Source: Campylobacter concisus (GTDB taxonomy: Bacteria > Campylobacterota > Campylobacteria > Campylobacterales > Campylobacteraceae). From it: a stretch of DNA of 64,000 nt. Below, piece after piece: positions 9,092 through 16,811 of the stretch. Within the stretch, counting starts at the first letter, position 1; each line of letters opens with the position of its first letter. The stretch spans positions 62,001-126,000 of the forward strand of contig NZ_CP021642.1 in the NCBI RefSeq assembly GCF_003048375.1, written 5' to 3'. Below the pieces are notes generated by a model. That model worked only from the letters and a program-made list of their open reading frames with translations, was not told the DNA's origin and did not search any database. A program made the translations under genes and the position numbers.

Positions 9092-9511
9092 ATGTCACTA
9101 AGTGCAAGAAATCAACTAAATGTTGAGATATCAGAAGTAAGAACAGGTGCGGTAAATTCGCTAATAGCTGGCAAACTAGCAGGTGGTGAGGTGCTAAAAG
9201 CAACTATTACAGTTGATAGCGAAAAAGCTCTTGATCTTAAAGTTGGCAAAAAAGCTATATTTTTATTCAAGGCCTCAAGCGTTATCGTTTCAAAAGACGA
9301 CAGCATCAAGCTTAGCGCAACAAATCAAATCAAAGGCGTTGTTAGCGAGATAAAAGACGGTGCTGTAAATGCTGAGGTTATCATTGACGCAAATGGCAGC
9401 AAAATTTCAGCTATTATCACAAGAGAGTCAGTTCAAAATTTGGCTTTAAAAGCAGGCGACAAAGTAACTGCTATCATCAAAGCAACTCAAATCATAGTTG
9501 GCGTTAAATAA
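9092..9511 (+). CDS. Double Mop/TOBE-domain molybdate-binding protein
   Basis: 139 residues made of two tandem Mop (TOBE) domains: residues about 1-69 (SARNQLNVEISEVRTGAVNS) and 70-139 (SATNQIKGVVSEIKDGAVNA). The S-A-x-N-Q-x-x-G/E-x-x-x-x-I-x-x-G-A-V-N repeat is the molbindin signature; such proteins oligomerise and store molybdate or tungstate in the cytosol. No modABC genes are adjacent, so it is an orphan store or regulator rather than part of a transporter operon. It has its own promoter and terminator. The nearby Tat-exported flavoprotein is not a molybdoenzyme, but the TorA-type reductase at 45492 is a plausible consumer. Confidence 0.88.
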   Translation: MSLSARNQLNVEISEVRTGAVNSLIAGKLAGGEVLKATITVDSEKALDLKVGKKAIFLFKASSVIVSKDDSIKLSATNQIKGVVSEIKDGAVNAEVIIDANGSKISAIITRESVQNLALKAGDKVTAIIKATQIIVGVK

Positions 9512-9516
9512 TTTCT

Positions 9517-9534
9517 CGGGGCAAATTTGCTCCG
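9517..9534 (+). terminator. Rho-independent terminator after the Mop gene
   Basis: Eight-base-pair stem including one G-T pair (CGGGGCAA/TTGCTCCG) a few bases after the stop codon, followed by ATCCTCTCTTTTT. Confidence 0.75.
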
Positions 9535-9831
9535 ATCCTCTCTTTTTAAACTAATTTATAAATTTAAGCTAATATCCAAAACCAAATCCTAAAATTTCTC
9601 ATAAATTTTTCAAAATACAAAATTTAATTAATACTTATTTTTTGTAAATTTAAAAATAAAATCTCCAAATTTTATACTAAATTTACTTTAATTGTCTATA
9701 TAGCGTAAATATAAAGTCAAATTTGAATAAAAATAGTGTCAATAAATATTACCAAACTACGCTCTAATCGCACTTAGCTTTAATAAAGTTTAATTTAAAA
9801 AATTAATTATCCTATTTTAATAAAAAAATCG

Positions 9832-9837
9832 TATAAT
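9832..9837 (+). promoter_or_regulatory. -10 box TATAAT for the flavoprotein reductase
   Basis: Perfect TATAAT 36 bases before the ATG at 9873; an AAAGGAGAG ribosome site precedes the start. Confidence 0.6.
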
Positions 9838-9872
9838 CTAGTTAGTGAATATCTTACTTCAAAGGAGAGAGC

Positions 9873-11438
9873 ATGAAAAAATCAGGTTTATCTAGAAGAG
9901 ATTTTGTCAAATTTAGCGCTATCGGAGCCACAGCACTTGGCATGGGCGCTACAAATTTAATGGCCAGCCCAATGAACGAAAAAGATGTCAAATGGGACGA
10001 GGAGTATGACGTAGTCATCATCGGCTCAGGCTTTGCAGCTCTTGCAGCTGGCGTGACATCAGCCAAAAAAGGCAACAAAGTCGTCTTGATCGAAAAGATG
10101 GGCCGTACAGGAGGCAATTCTGTCATCAACGGCGGAATTTTTGCCGTTCCAAATAGCGACATGCAAAAGAAAGCTGGCATCAAAGATAGCACCGAGCTAT
10201 TTATCAAAGACTGCTTGAAAGCAGGACGAGGCATTAACCACGTTGATCTTTTGGCAAAGATCGGCGAGAGAGCGCAAGATGCTTACAAACTCACACTTGA
10301 TTGTGGTGCAAAATATATCGATCAGATCACTCACGCAGGCGGTCACTCAGTGCCAAGAAGCCTTCAAACAGAGGTCGGCAGCGGCGCTGGCATCGTACTC
10401 CCTATGACTGCGACATTTGAAAAGTTAGATGGCGCATCGATCAAAAAAAGGACAAAATTTGATGATTTCGTCTTTGACGACAAGGGCGCAGTTGTGGGCG
10501 TCATCGTCAGAGAAAACTACAAATTTGATGGCAATTTGATGAGTGACGATGTCGAAAACAAAGGCGGCGATACAAAATATATAAAAGCCAAAAAAGGCGT
10601 CGTACTAGCAGCTGGTGGCTTTTGTAGAGATAAAATTTTTAGGCGGCTTCAAGATCCAAGGATCACACCTGAGACAGACTCGACAAACCAACCAGGCTCA
10701 ACAGCGGGCGCACTTTTAGCGGCATTTAGAGCGGGTGCTTATCCAGTTCAGCCAAGCTGGATCCAATACGGCCCTTGGGGATGTGCTGATGAGACAGGCT
10801 TTGGCGTGGGATCGATGTTTAACGTAAATGGCGCTTTTCCGTTTGGAATTTCAGTCAATCCAAGAACCGGCAAACGCTACATGAACGAGCTAGCTGACCG
10901 CAGGACAAGAACTGAAGCTATGTTTAAAGTCATCCATGAAAAGGGCGAAGACGATAAAAACTTCCCTATCAACTTCTGCGACTCAAGAGCACTTCCTCAC
11001 ATGCTTCCAGCCCACTATGAAAAGGCTATCGCAGCTGGAATTTGCAAGAAATTTGACACACTTGATGCCTTGGCAGCTGAGTATAAGATCCCGGTTGATG
11101 AGCTCAAAAAAACAGTCGCAAGATACAACGAATTTGTCAAAAAAGGCGTCGATGAGGACTTTGGCAAGCCAGTTGTTGAGACTACGACAAAGGGCATTGA
11201 TATCTCAGTCCCGCCGTTTTACGCAGAGCGTGGCACGCCAAAAGTTCACCACACAATGGGTGGCCTAAATATCAACACAAAAGCTCAAGTTATGAACTCT
11301 CAAACAGCTATGCCTATACCAAATTTATATGCAGCTGGCGAGATCACAGGTGGCGTTCACGGAGCCAGCCGTCTAGGATCAGTGGCTATAACTGATTGCT
11401 TGACATTTGGCATGATCGCTGCTGAGACTATCGGCTAG
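9873..11438 (+). CDS. Tat-exported flavocytochrome c-type flavoprotein reductase (fumarate/urocanate/methacrylate reductase family)
   Basis: 521 residues. A Tat signal is visible (SRRDFVKFSAIGATALGMGA), so the folded FAD protein is exported to the periplasm. FAD-binding motif VVIIGSGFAALAAG near residue 48; later GRTGGNSVINGG. Substrate-site elements of the flavocytochrome c family are present: GKRYMNELADRRTR, HHTMGGLNIN and HGASRLGS. The region where fumarate reductases carry I-H-P-T instead reads IQYGPWG, so the substrate may not be fumarate. There is no CxxCH haem motif, hence electrons must come from a separate cytochrome that is not encoded nearby. Single-gene unit with promoter and terminator. 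Confidence 0.85.
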   Translation: MKKSGLSRRDFVKFSAIGATALGMGATNLMASPMNEKDVKWDEEYDVVIIGSGFAALAAGVTSAKKGNKVVLIEKMGRTGGNSVINGGIFAVPNSDMQKKAGIKDSTELFIKDCLKAGRGINHVDLLAKIGERAQDAYKLTLDCGAKYIDQITHAGGHSVPRSLQTEVGSGAGIVLPMTATFEKLDGASIKKRTKFDDFVFDDKGAVVGVIVRENYKFDGNLMSDDVENKGGDTKYIKAKKGVVLAAGGFCRDKIFRRLQDPRITPETDSTNQPGSTAGALLAAFRAGAYPVQPSWIQYGPWGCADETGFGVGSMFNVNGAFPFGISVNPRTGKRYMNELADRRTRTEAMFKVIHEKGEDDKNFPINFCDSRALPHMLPAHYEKAIAAGICKKFDTLDALAAEYKIPVDELKKTVARYNEFVKKGVDEDFGKPVVETTTKGIDISVPPFYAERGTPKVHHTMGGLNINTKAQVMNSQTAMPIPNLYAAGEITGGVHGASRLGSVAITDCLTFGMIAAETIG

Positions 11439-11444
11439 AAAGAG

Positions 11445-11466
11445 GTGGCAGGCACTTGCTTGCCAC
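11445..11466 (+). terminator. Hairpin after the flavoprotein gene
   Basis: Nine-base-pair stem with one G-T pair (GTGGCAGGC/GCTTGCCAC) and a 4-base loop, followed by TACAAATTTTTAAA. Shared between the rightward flavoprotein gene and the end of the leftward HTH gene, so it may act in both directions. Confidence 0.75.
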
Positions 11467-11699
11467 TACAAATTTTTAAATCTATAAACCCCGTTTTTTA
11501 CTCGTTCAAAAATTTTCTTCTCTTCAAGTAGCTTAAACGTGCTTATCACGGTTGGTTTGCTCACATTTAGCTTCTCGCAAATTTCTGAAATTTTAAGCAT
11601 GATAAAGCCATTTTCATCGCTTAGCTTGCAAAGCAAATTTATGATCTCTACCTTTTTCTCTCCAAGAAGCGCCTTGTAAATTTCTTTGTCTAGCTCCAA
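11466..11699 (-). CDS. Small winged helix-turn-helix regulator
   Basis: 77 residues. Almost the whole protein is one winged-helix domain: a recognition-helix region CEKLNVSKPTVISTFKLLEEKKIFERV and a short wing RVKNGVYRF. It resembles the RepL/MarR-type single-domain regulators. Its start overlaps the 3' end of dgkA by 10 bases, so it is translated from the dgkA message. Target unknown; it sits convergent to the Tat flavoprotein gene. Confidence 0.65.
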   Translation of the reverse strand: MELDKEIYKALLGEKKVEIINLLCKLSDENGFIMLKISEICEKLNVSKPTVISTFKLLEEKKIFERVKNGVYRFKNL

Positions 11700-12055
11700 A
11701 TTTTATATCCTATCGCTACGCACCAAAGCGCGCCGTATAAAAAATTTGCGATCATCACGGCCGCACTTCCAGCGTCCTTTGCTGCCTTTGCTAGGGCGTG
11801 ATAGTCAGGGCTTGCAAGATCAGTCACTCGCTCTAGGCCCGAGTTTAAGCACTCGCAAACTAGCACAAATGCCATGCTAAAGATCAAAAATAGATTAAAA
11901 ATAAGGTCAAATTTCCAAAAAAATAGCGAGATCGTAGCTATCAAAAATATGCAAATTTCTATGCGAAAGCTCTTTTCGTTTTTAAAAATTTCAGCCAAAC
12001 CCTCTCTTGCGTAGCCAAAATTTTTAAAAAATTTATACGTTGGCTGGTTTCTCAT
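11690..12055 (-). CDS. dgkA: Diacylglycerol kinase
   Basis: 121 residues from the ATG at 12055, which has AAGGAAAG upstream; an in-frame start at 12082 would add nine charged residues. Phosphorylates diacylglycerol left over from envelope glycan transfer, returning it to phospholipid synthesis. Family motifs: FKNEKSFRIEI near the first helix, ECLNSGLERVTDL with the catalytic Glu and Asn, and AKDAGSAAVMIA. Three membrane helices. Overlaps the HTH gene downstream and is divergent from xth. Confidence 0.92.
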   Translation of the reverse strand: MRNQPTYKFFKNFGYAREGLAEIFKNEKSFRIEICIFLIATISLFFWKFDLIFNLFLIFSMAFVLVCECLNSGLERVTDLASPDYHALAKAAKDAGSAAVMIANFLYGALWCVAIGYKIWS

Positions 12056-12085
12056 AACTTTCCTTTTTGTGATTTTTGGCATAAT

Positions 12086-12091
12086 TATAAT
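12086..12091. promoter_or_regulatory. Shared AT-rich promoter region between dgkA and xth
   Basis: TATAAT on the plus strand, 17 bases before the TTG start of xth, embedded in ATAATTATAATT, which also offers a -10-like box on the minus strand for dgkA. The two genes are only 53 bases apart, so their promoters must overlap. Confidence 0.45.
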
Positions 12092-12108
12092 TAAAAAAAG
12101 GATGAAAT

Positions 12109-12867
12109 TTGAAACTTATTAGCTGGAACGTAAATGGGCTGCGCGCAGTCGTGGCAAAAGATGGCTTTGGCTGGCTTGATGAGGTTAGGCCTGATTTTTT
12201 GGGACTGCAAGAGATCAAGGTCAAAGAAGATGACGTGCCAAAAGAAATTTACAACCTTGGCTTTAAAGATATCAGTGTAAATTCAGGAGCAAGGGCTGGC
12301 TACTCTGGCGTGATGAGCCTTGCTAAATTTGACGTGCAAACGCAAAAAGTGGCCTTTTTTGACGACACGGAGGGGCGAGTTTTGGAGCATAGATTTGATG
12401 ATATCGTGCTTTTTAACATCTACTTTCCAAACGGCCAAAAGGACGATGAGCGCTTGGCATTTAAGATGGATTTTTACGAGAAATTTCTAACTTACTGCAA
12501 AGAGCTTGTAAAAAGCGGCAAAGAGGTGATATTTTGTGGCGACGTAAATACCGCTCACCGCGAGATCGACCTGAAAAATCCAAAGGCAAATGCCAAAACT
12601 TCTGGCTTTTTGCCTATCGAGCGAGCGTGGATAGATGAGGTTTTAAAAAGTGGCTTTATAGATACCTTTAGAGCCGTAAATGGCGACGTTACGGACGCTT
12701 ACTCGTGGTGGAGCTACCGCTTTAACGCAAGGGCAAAAAACGTCGGCTGGAGGATTGATTATTTCTTCATTTCACAAGGGCTAAAAGATAGGCTAAAAGA
12801 CGCCTTTATCTTGCCAGAGATCGCAGGTAGCGACCACTGCCCAGTTGGCATAGAGATAGAAATTTAG
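12109..12867 (+). CDS. xth: Exodeoxyribonuclease III
   Basis: 252 residues. DNA-repair AP endonuclease and 3'-5' exonuclease. Motifs in order: [15 protein letters not shown] with the metal-binding Glu, [26 protein letters not shown] and GSDHCPVGI with the catalytic Asp-His. Length is typical. The start is TTG at 12109: the ATG seven bases upstream is out of frame and hits a stop at once, and AAAAGGATG provides the ribosome site. Convergent with mntP and overlapping its end by 4 bases. Confidence 0.95.
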   Translation: MKLISWNVNGLRAVVAKDGFGWLDEVRPDFLGLQEIKVKEDDVPKEIYNLGFKDISVNSGARAGYSGVMSLAKFDVQTQKVAFFDDTEGRVLEHRFDDIVLFNIYFPNGQKDDERLAFKMDFYEKFLTYCKELVKSGKEVIFCGDVNTAHREIDLKNPKANAKTSGFLPIERAWIDEVLKSGFIDTFRAVNGDVTDAYSWWSYRFNARAKNVGWRIDYFFISQGLKDRLKDAFILPEIAGSDHCPVGIEIEI

Positions 12868-13421
12868 AGCACGCCCTCTTCTAGCAGGTGGGTGATTAGG
12901 ATTTTAAAGCCTAGAAATATAAGTATCGCTCCGCCTAAAAATAGCGCCTTTTTCTCTAAAATTTCACCCATAAATTTACCGATATAAAAGGCAGCTAGGC
13001 TTAGCACAAAGCATACTACGCCGATGATGAGCGCACTCTCAAATATGCTAACCGCCTCAAAGCTAAGCGTGACGCCAACGGCAAGTGCGTCGATGCTCGT
13101 GGCAAATGCACCTATAAAAATGGTCTTAATATCCATGCTCAAGGACTCGCCAGCCTCGCTACTACAGGCCTCTTTTAGCATTTTAAAGCCAAGAAAACAA
13201 AGTATAAAACATGCGATGAAGTGATCGATAGAGCTTATAAATTTAGCAAAGCTAATGCCTAGAAAATAGCCAAGAAGCGGCATGAGAAACTGAAAAAATC
13301 CAAGCATAAAGGCTATAAATAAAATTTTGCCAAAGCCAAGGCTTTTATACCTTGCGCCATTTGCCATATTTAGCGCTGCGCTATCCATGCTAAGAGCGAA
13401 GCTAAGAAGTAAAAGCTGCAT
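12864..13421 (-). CDS. mntP: Manganese efflux pump MntP
   Basis: 185 residues, six predicted membrane helices, with the two duplicated acidic motifs of the family: [12 protein letters not shown] near residue 11 and [12 protein letters not shown] near residue 108. Exports Mn(II). The length matches the family. It stands alone, divergent from the DUF4197 gene. I see no yybP-ykoY-like manganese riboswitch in the 110-base upstream gap. Confidence 0.9.
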   Translation of the reverse strand: MQLLLLSFALSMDSAALNMANGARYKSLGFGKILFIAFMLGFFQFLMPLLGYFLGISFAKFISSIDHFIACFILCFLGFKMLKEACSSEAGESLSMDIKTIFIGAFATSIDALAVGVTLSFEAVSIFESALIIGVVCFVLSLAAFYIGKFMGEILEKKALFLGGAILIFLGFKILITHLLEEGVL

Positions 13422-13495
13422 AAATTCCCTTTAAAAAAAGAGCAAATTTTAGTGCAAAAATATTAAATTTATTTTAAGCGTTTAGATATTTTTTG

Positions 13496-13501
13496 TATGA
13501 T
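13496..13501 (+). promoter_or_regulatory. -10-like box TATGAT for the DUF4197 gene
   Basis: TATGAT 30 bases before the start codon, with TTTAGATATTTTTTG upstream; the ribosome site AAAGGAGAG follows. Confidence 0.45.
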
Positions 13502-13530
13502 TTTGCTTTAAATTTAAAAAAGGAGAGAAT

Positions 13531-14280
13531 ATGAAAAGATCACTTGTGATCCTTTGTGGCGCGCTTGCTTTAAATTTACAAGCTGCAAGCATGGATGATA
13601 TGATAAATAAAGGCGTGAAAATCGCCACTCACGCATCAAGTAGCGACTACAAAAGCATGGTTAGCGAGGCACTAAATGCTGCTGTGAGCGAGCTTTCAAA
13701 AGAGGGCTTTATAAACAACGCCACAGCTAAAATCCCACTGCCAAAAAGCCTTGAAATGGCATCAAATTTAGCCAAAAAAGTGGGTGGCGAGAAGTGGGCG
13801 CAAGACCTTAGCAAGTCGATAAACAACGCCGCAACCACGGCCGTGCCAAAGGCTGCTGAAATTTTTAGTGAGAGCATAAAAAATATGAGCGAAGCAGACG
13901 TAAAAAAGCTCTTTAACGGCGGTAGCGACAGCGTTACGAAGTATTTAGAGAAAAGCTCTAGCCAAAAGCTAAAGGCAGCATTTATGCCGATAATTGAGAA
14001 AATGATGAGTGATAATAGCTTTGCGACCGCCTATAATGGGCTAAATTCTTTCATCGGCAACTCAGCAAAAAACAACGAAACGATAAAATCAGTAAAGAGC
14101 TTAGCTAAAAATTTAGGCGCAAGCGAATATGTGCCAGATGATGGCGAAGACCTAAACGCATATATCACGAGAAAGACGCTAGATGGGCTATTTAACGTGA
14201 TGAGCGAGAAGGAAAAGGGGCTAAGAAGTGGCTTTAGCCTAGATAGCGGTAAAAAGGTGCTAGACTCGATCTTTAAATGA
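13531..14280 (+). CDS. DUF4197 secreted protein
   Basis: 249 residues. A Sec signal peptide is seen (MKRSLVILCGALALNLQA, cleavage around residue 19). The helical body matches the DUF4197 family: repeated AAVSELSKEGFINN-type helices, a central KKVGGEKWAQDLSKSIN segment and a C-terminal KTLDGLFNVMSEKEKGLR. Periplasmic protein of unknown role. Its stop overlaps the ATG of the next gene (ATGA), so the DMT permease is translationally coupled. Confidence 0.82.
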   Translation: MKRSLVILCGALALNLQAASMDDMINKGVKIATHASSSDYKSMVSEALNAAVSELSKEGFINNATAKIPLPKSLEMASNLAKKVGGEKWAQDLSKSINNAATTAVPKAAEIFSESIKNMSEADVKKLFNGGSDSVTKYLEKSSSQKLKAAFMPIIEKMMSDNSFATAYNGLNSFIGNSAKNNETIKSVKSLAKNLGASEYVPDDGEDLNAYITRKTLDGLFNVMSEKEKGLRSGFSLDSGKKVLDSIFK

Positions 14281-15155
14281 GAAATTTAAGCGCTCAAAAC
14301 AAAGCCGATATCGCTCTTATCGTAGTTGCTGTCGTTTGGGGCGCTACGTTTTTACCCATGGCAAACGCGCTAAAAACAAATGGCGTCTTTGTCATGCTCT
14401 TTTGCCGGTTTTTTCTCTCGGCTATCTTTATGGGCTTTGTCGCGCTTAAATTTACTAAGAAATTTGACAAAAAAAGCGTCATCTACGGCGTTATCCTTGG
14501 AGCGGTGCTCTTTTTGTCATTTGCCACGCAAACTTACGCCCTAAAGCTCACATTTAGTTCGAGCGTCGCCTTTATCACGGGGCTTGAGTGCGTGATAGTC
14601 CCTTTTATGGCGGCTATCTTTTTTAAAAATAAGATAAGCATTTTTGCTATTTTTGGCGCTATGATCGCTATTTTTGGGCTTTGGCTCTTAAGTGGCGCCA
14701 CGCTCGAACTTGGGAGCGGCGAGGCACTAGCGCTTATTTGCGCGATATTTTATGCGCTTTATACTACGCTAAATGACCACTTTGTAAGAAAGAGCGAGCT
14801 TTATTTGCTTGTCTTTGTGGTCTTTCTCACCGTCTCTTTGCTTTCGCTTGTTTTTGCACTTTTTCAGGGCAGTATCGTGCCAAATTTTGATAGGGAATTT
14901 TTCATAGCGATATTTATCACGACTGTGATTGGCACTATATTTTGCTACTTTGTGCAAACGATCGCTCAAAGATACACGACCGCTAGCAAGGCGGCCTTGT
15001 TTTTCTGTCTAGAGCCAGTCTCTGCTGGATTTATCGGCTACTTTTTTGCAGGCGAGCTACTTAGCATCTGGCAAATTTTTGGAGCCATGCTCATCATCTT
15101 TGGCGTCATTTTTAGCGAATTTGGCAAGCAAATTTGCTCTAAATTTAAGCTCTAA
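14277..15155 (+). CDS. DMT-superfamily (EamA) permease
   Basis: 292 residues with ten predicted membrane helices in two EamA repeats (about 10-140 and 150-285). Each repeat ends with the family motif: SVAFITGLECVIVPFMAA and ASKAALFFCLEPVSAGFIGYFFAGE. Likely a metabolite exporter of the inner membrane; the substrate cannot be told. Start overlaps the DUF4197 stop. Convergent with the methyltransferase gene, overlapping by 4 bases. Confidence 0.85.
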   Translation: MRNLSAQNKADIALIVVAVVWGATFLPMANALKTNGVFVMLFCRFFLSAIFMGFVALKFTKKFDKKSVIYGVILGAVLFLSFATQTYALKLTFSSSVAFITGLECVIVPFMAAIFFKNKISIFAIFGAMIAIFGLWLLSGATLELGSGEALALICAIFYALYTTLNDHFVRKSELYLLVFVVFLTVSLLSLVFALFQGSIVPNFDREFFIAIFITTVIGTIFCYFVQTIAQRYTTASKAALFFCLEPVSAGFIGYFFAGELLSIWQIFGAMLIIFGVIFSEFGKQICSKFKL

Positions 15156-15877
15156 AAGACAAAAAGCTTCATTTGTGAGTCTATTTTCTCGTCTATAAAT
15201 TCGCCCTCAAATCTCTCTTTTAACATCGCTAAAACCGTCTTTTCATCGTAGTTTTTAGCCCCATTTATCTCAAGGTGCCAGCAGATATTTTCAGCTGCTT
15301 CTTGCACGCTTCGTCTAGCGATCCTAGTTTCGTTTAAAATTTGACTCTTAAAAGCGATGCCCTGCTCATTTAGCCACGCTTCAAGCCTATCTACGACATT
15401 TTTTTGAGAGAGCACTCGGCCAAATTTTTCAAAAAATGGCTCAAGTAGATCAGAGCTTCTAGGCTTGTCCCAGCCAAGATAGAGCTTTTGTTTGGCGCAG
15501 TTTTGAAATTTCGCAAAATCTTCATCGCTTGCAATGGCTGGGCTCATCGTGCAAATAGCGATATCAAAGAGCCTTGCTGGCTTAAATTCTCTCCACGAGC
15601 AAACCTCGCTGGTTAAATTTGTCACGCCAAATCTCTTTGCGTCCTCGTTTAAAATTTCTATCATCTTTTCTGAGCTATCGATGCCAGTTATATGCTTAGC
15701 CGTTTTTGATAAAAATATGCTCCAAACGCCCGTGCCACAGCCGATATCAAGGATATCTTTGCCACTAAAATCAACTCCCCAAGCTAAGGCTTTACCAAAA
15801 ATTTGCTGCTGGATAGTGCTGATCTTGCCGTCAAATCTTTGGTAGTTTGACGCCTTTTTATCCCATAAATTTTGCAT
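15152..15877 (-). CDS. Class I SAM-dependent methyltransferase
   Basis: 241 residues, cytosolic. Motif I is DILDIGCGTGVWSIFL near residue 40, followed by the acidic strand GIDSSEKMIEIL and the post-II region FDIAICTMSPA. The C-terminal half contains an unusual helical block with many aromatic residues. Substrate unknown; small-molecule methyltransferase is the best guess. Divergent from the thioesterase with 46 bases between. Confidence 0.8.
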   Translation of the reverse strand: MQNLWDKKASNYQRFDGKISTIQQQIFGKALAWGVDFSGKDILDIGCGTGVWSIFLSKTAKHITGIDSSEKMIEILNEDAKRFGVTNLTSEVCSWREFKPARLFDIAICTMSPAIASDEDFAKFQNCAKQKLYLGWDKPRSSDLLEPFFEKFGRVLSQKNVVDRLEAWLNEQGIAFKSQILNETRIARRSVQEAAENICWHLEINGAKNYDEKTVLAMLKERFEGEFIDEKIDSQMKLFVF

Positions 15878-15897
15878 TTTAGCTCCTTATTTTTGGT

Positions 15898-15903
15898 TAT
15901 AAT
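15898..15903 (+). promoter_or_regulatory. -10 box TATAAT for the thioesterase gene
   Basis: Perfect TATAAT 21 bases before the ATG, in the narrow divergent gap with the methyltransferase gene. Confidence 0.5.
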
Positions 15904-15923
15904 TTTAGCAAAAAAGGTCAAAA

Positions 15924-16316
15924 ATGAGAGATTTTATATATCACGTCACCATCCCACCACAAGCCATCGACATGCATGGTCACATGAATAATGTCTATTA
16001 TTTCACGCTTATGCAAGAGGCCGCATTTGCCCACTCTGCTGCTGTTGGCGACACGGTCGAGGCACAGTATAAAAGGGGTGAAATTTGGCTCATTAGAAAA
16101 AATGAAGCAAAATATATAAAAAGCGCAAAGCTGATGGACAAGATAGAAATTTACACCTACACGCAGACTGAGGGCAAGGCGACATCTTGCAGATATTTTG
16201 AGTTTAAAAAAGATGGCGAACTAATAGCAACTGGCAAGACAGAGTTTGTCTATATCGATCTAAAGACAAACCGCCCAAAAGCTATCCCGGCTGAGATCAT
16301 CGCGCTTTACTCGTGA
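15924..16316 (+). CDS. Acyl-CoA thioesterase (4HBT hotdog fold)
   Basis: 130 residues. A single hotdog domain; the YbgC/4HBT active-site helix begins at AIDMHGHMNNVYYFTLMQEA, with the Asp-to-His/Asn arrangement of that family. Hydrolyses acyl-CoA, or acyl-ACP, of unknown chain length. Overlaps the end of the Fur-family gene by 10 bases, convergent. Confidence 0.82.
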   Translation: MRDFIYHVTIPPQAIDMHGHMNNVYYFTLMQEAAFAHSAAVGDTVEAQYKRGEIWLIRKNEAKYIKSAKLMDKIEIYTYTQTEGKATSCRYFEFKKDGELIATGKTEFVYIDLKTNRPKAIPAEIIALYS

Positions 16317-16666
16317 CCGCACTCGTCGCAAACACCCTTTATCACGGCGCTTTTTATATTTTTAGCGACGCTTAGGTGTGGCATGTCGATGTTTGTTACT
16401 TTGTGGCAGACGTCGCAGATGAAGTAGGCTTTGGCTTCATTTGCTAGCTCGTAGTAGCTCTTGTGGTTGTTTTCGGTTTTTATCACGAGATTTTCTTTTT
16501 CAAAAATTTCCATACTTCTATAAAAGGTCGTCTTGTTTGCGTCAAGGCTCTCTAAAATTTCATCGTAGCTTAGCGGTGTTTTAGCGTTTTGTAAAATTTC
16601 AACAAGCTTTATGCGAAGCGTCGTAGCCTTGATATTGTGCTCTTCTAAGAAATTTCTCGCGTTCAT
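16307..16666 (-). CDS. Fur-family metalloregulator, probably zinc (Zur-like)
   Basis: 119 residues, at the short end of the Fur family. N-terminal winged helix (about 1-75: TTLRIKLVEILQ, DANKTTFYRSMEIFEKENLV), then a zinc site with CDVCHK near residue 84 and CDECGHE at the very C-terminus. Position divergent from the znu operon makes zinc the likely effector. The C-terminus ends just after the second CxxC, so the usual extra tail is missing. Iron- or peroxide-sensing paralogues (Fur, PerR) are longer and less likely here. Confidence 0.78.
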   Translation of the reverse strand: MNARNFLEEHNIKATTLRIKLVEILQNAKTPLSYDEILESLDANKTTFYRSMEIFEKENLVIKTENNHKSYYELANEAKAYFICDVCHKVTNIDMPHLSVAKNIKSAVIKGVCDECGHE

Positions 16667-16757
16667 CTTTGCCCTCTTTATTTTGCGTATATTAACGCTA
16701 AAAGATTTAAACTATATTTAAAAGAAAAGGCTAAATTTAGGCTTTTGCATTTTAAGT

Positions 16758-16772
16758 TGCAACCAAGTTGCA
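16758..16772. promoter_or_regulatory. Candidate Zur operator (inverted repeat)
   Basis: TGCAAC-CAA-GTTGCA, a perfect 6+6 inverted repeat about 40 bases before znuA, overlapping a second palindrome GTTGCAAC (16756-16763). It lies in the shared divergent region of the Fur-family gene and the zinc operon. Assignment to the regulator is inferred from position. Confidence 0.5.
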
Positions 16773-16811
16773 TTTTGCTAAACTTCGCAATTATTTTTTA
16801 AAGGAGAGATA

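Larger units (their letters stand above)
9512..9872. other. Very AT-rich intergenic region upstream of the flavoprotein gene
   Basis: About 360 bases. Contains the terminator of the Mop gene (9517-9534) at its left end and a TATAAT at 9832-9837 at its right end. The centre is almost free of G and C and has no readable gene; it could bind a nucleoid protein or an activator. Confidence 0.45.

Noticed and set aside
13422-13530. Manganese (yybP-ykoY) riboswitch upstream of mntP
   Set aside because: The gap is short and I could not find the conserved loop or stems of that riboswitch.
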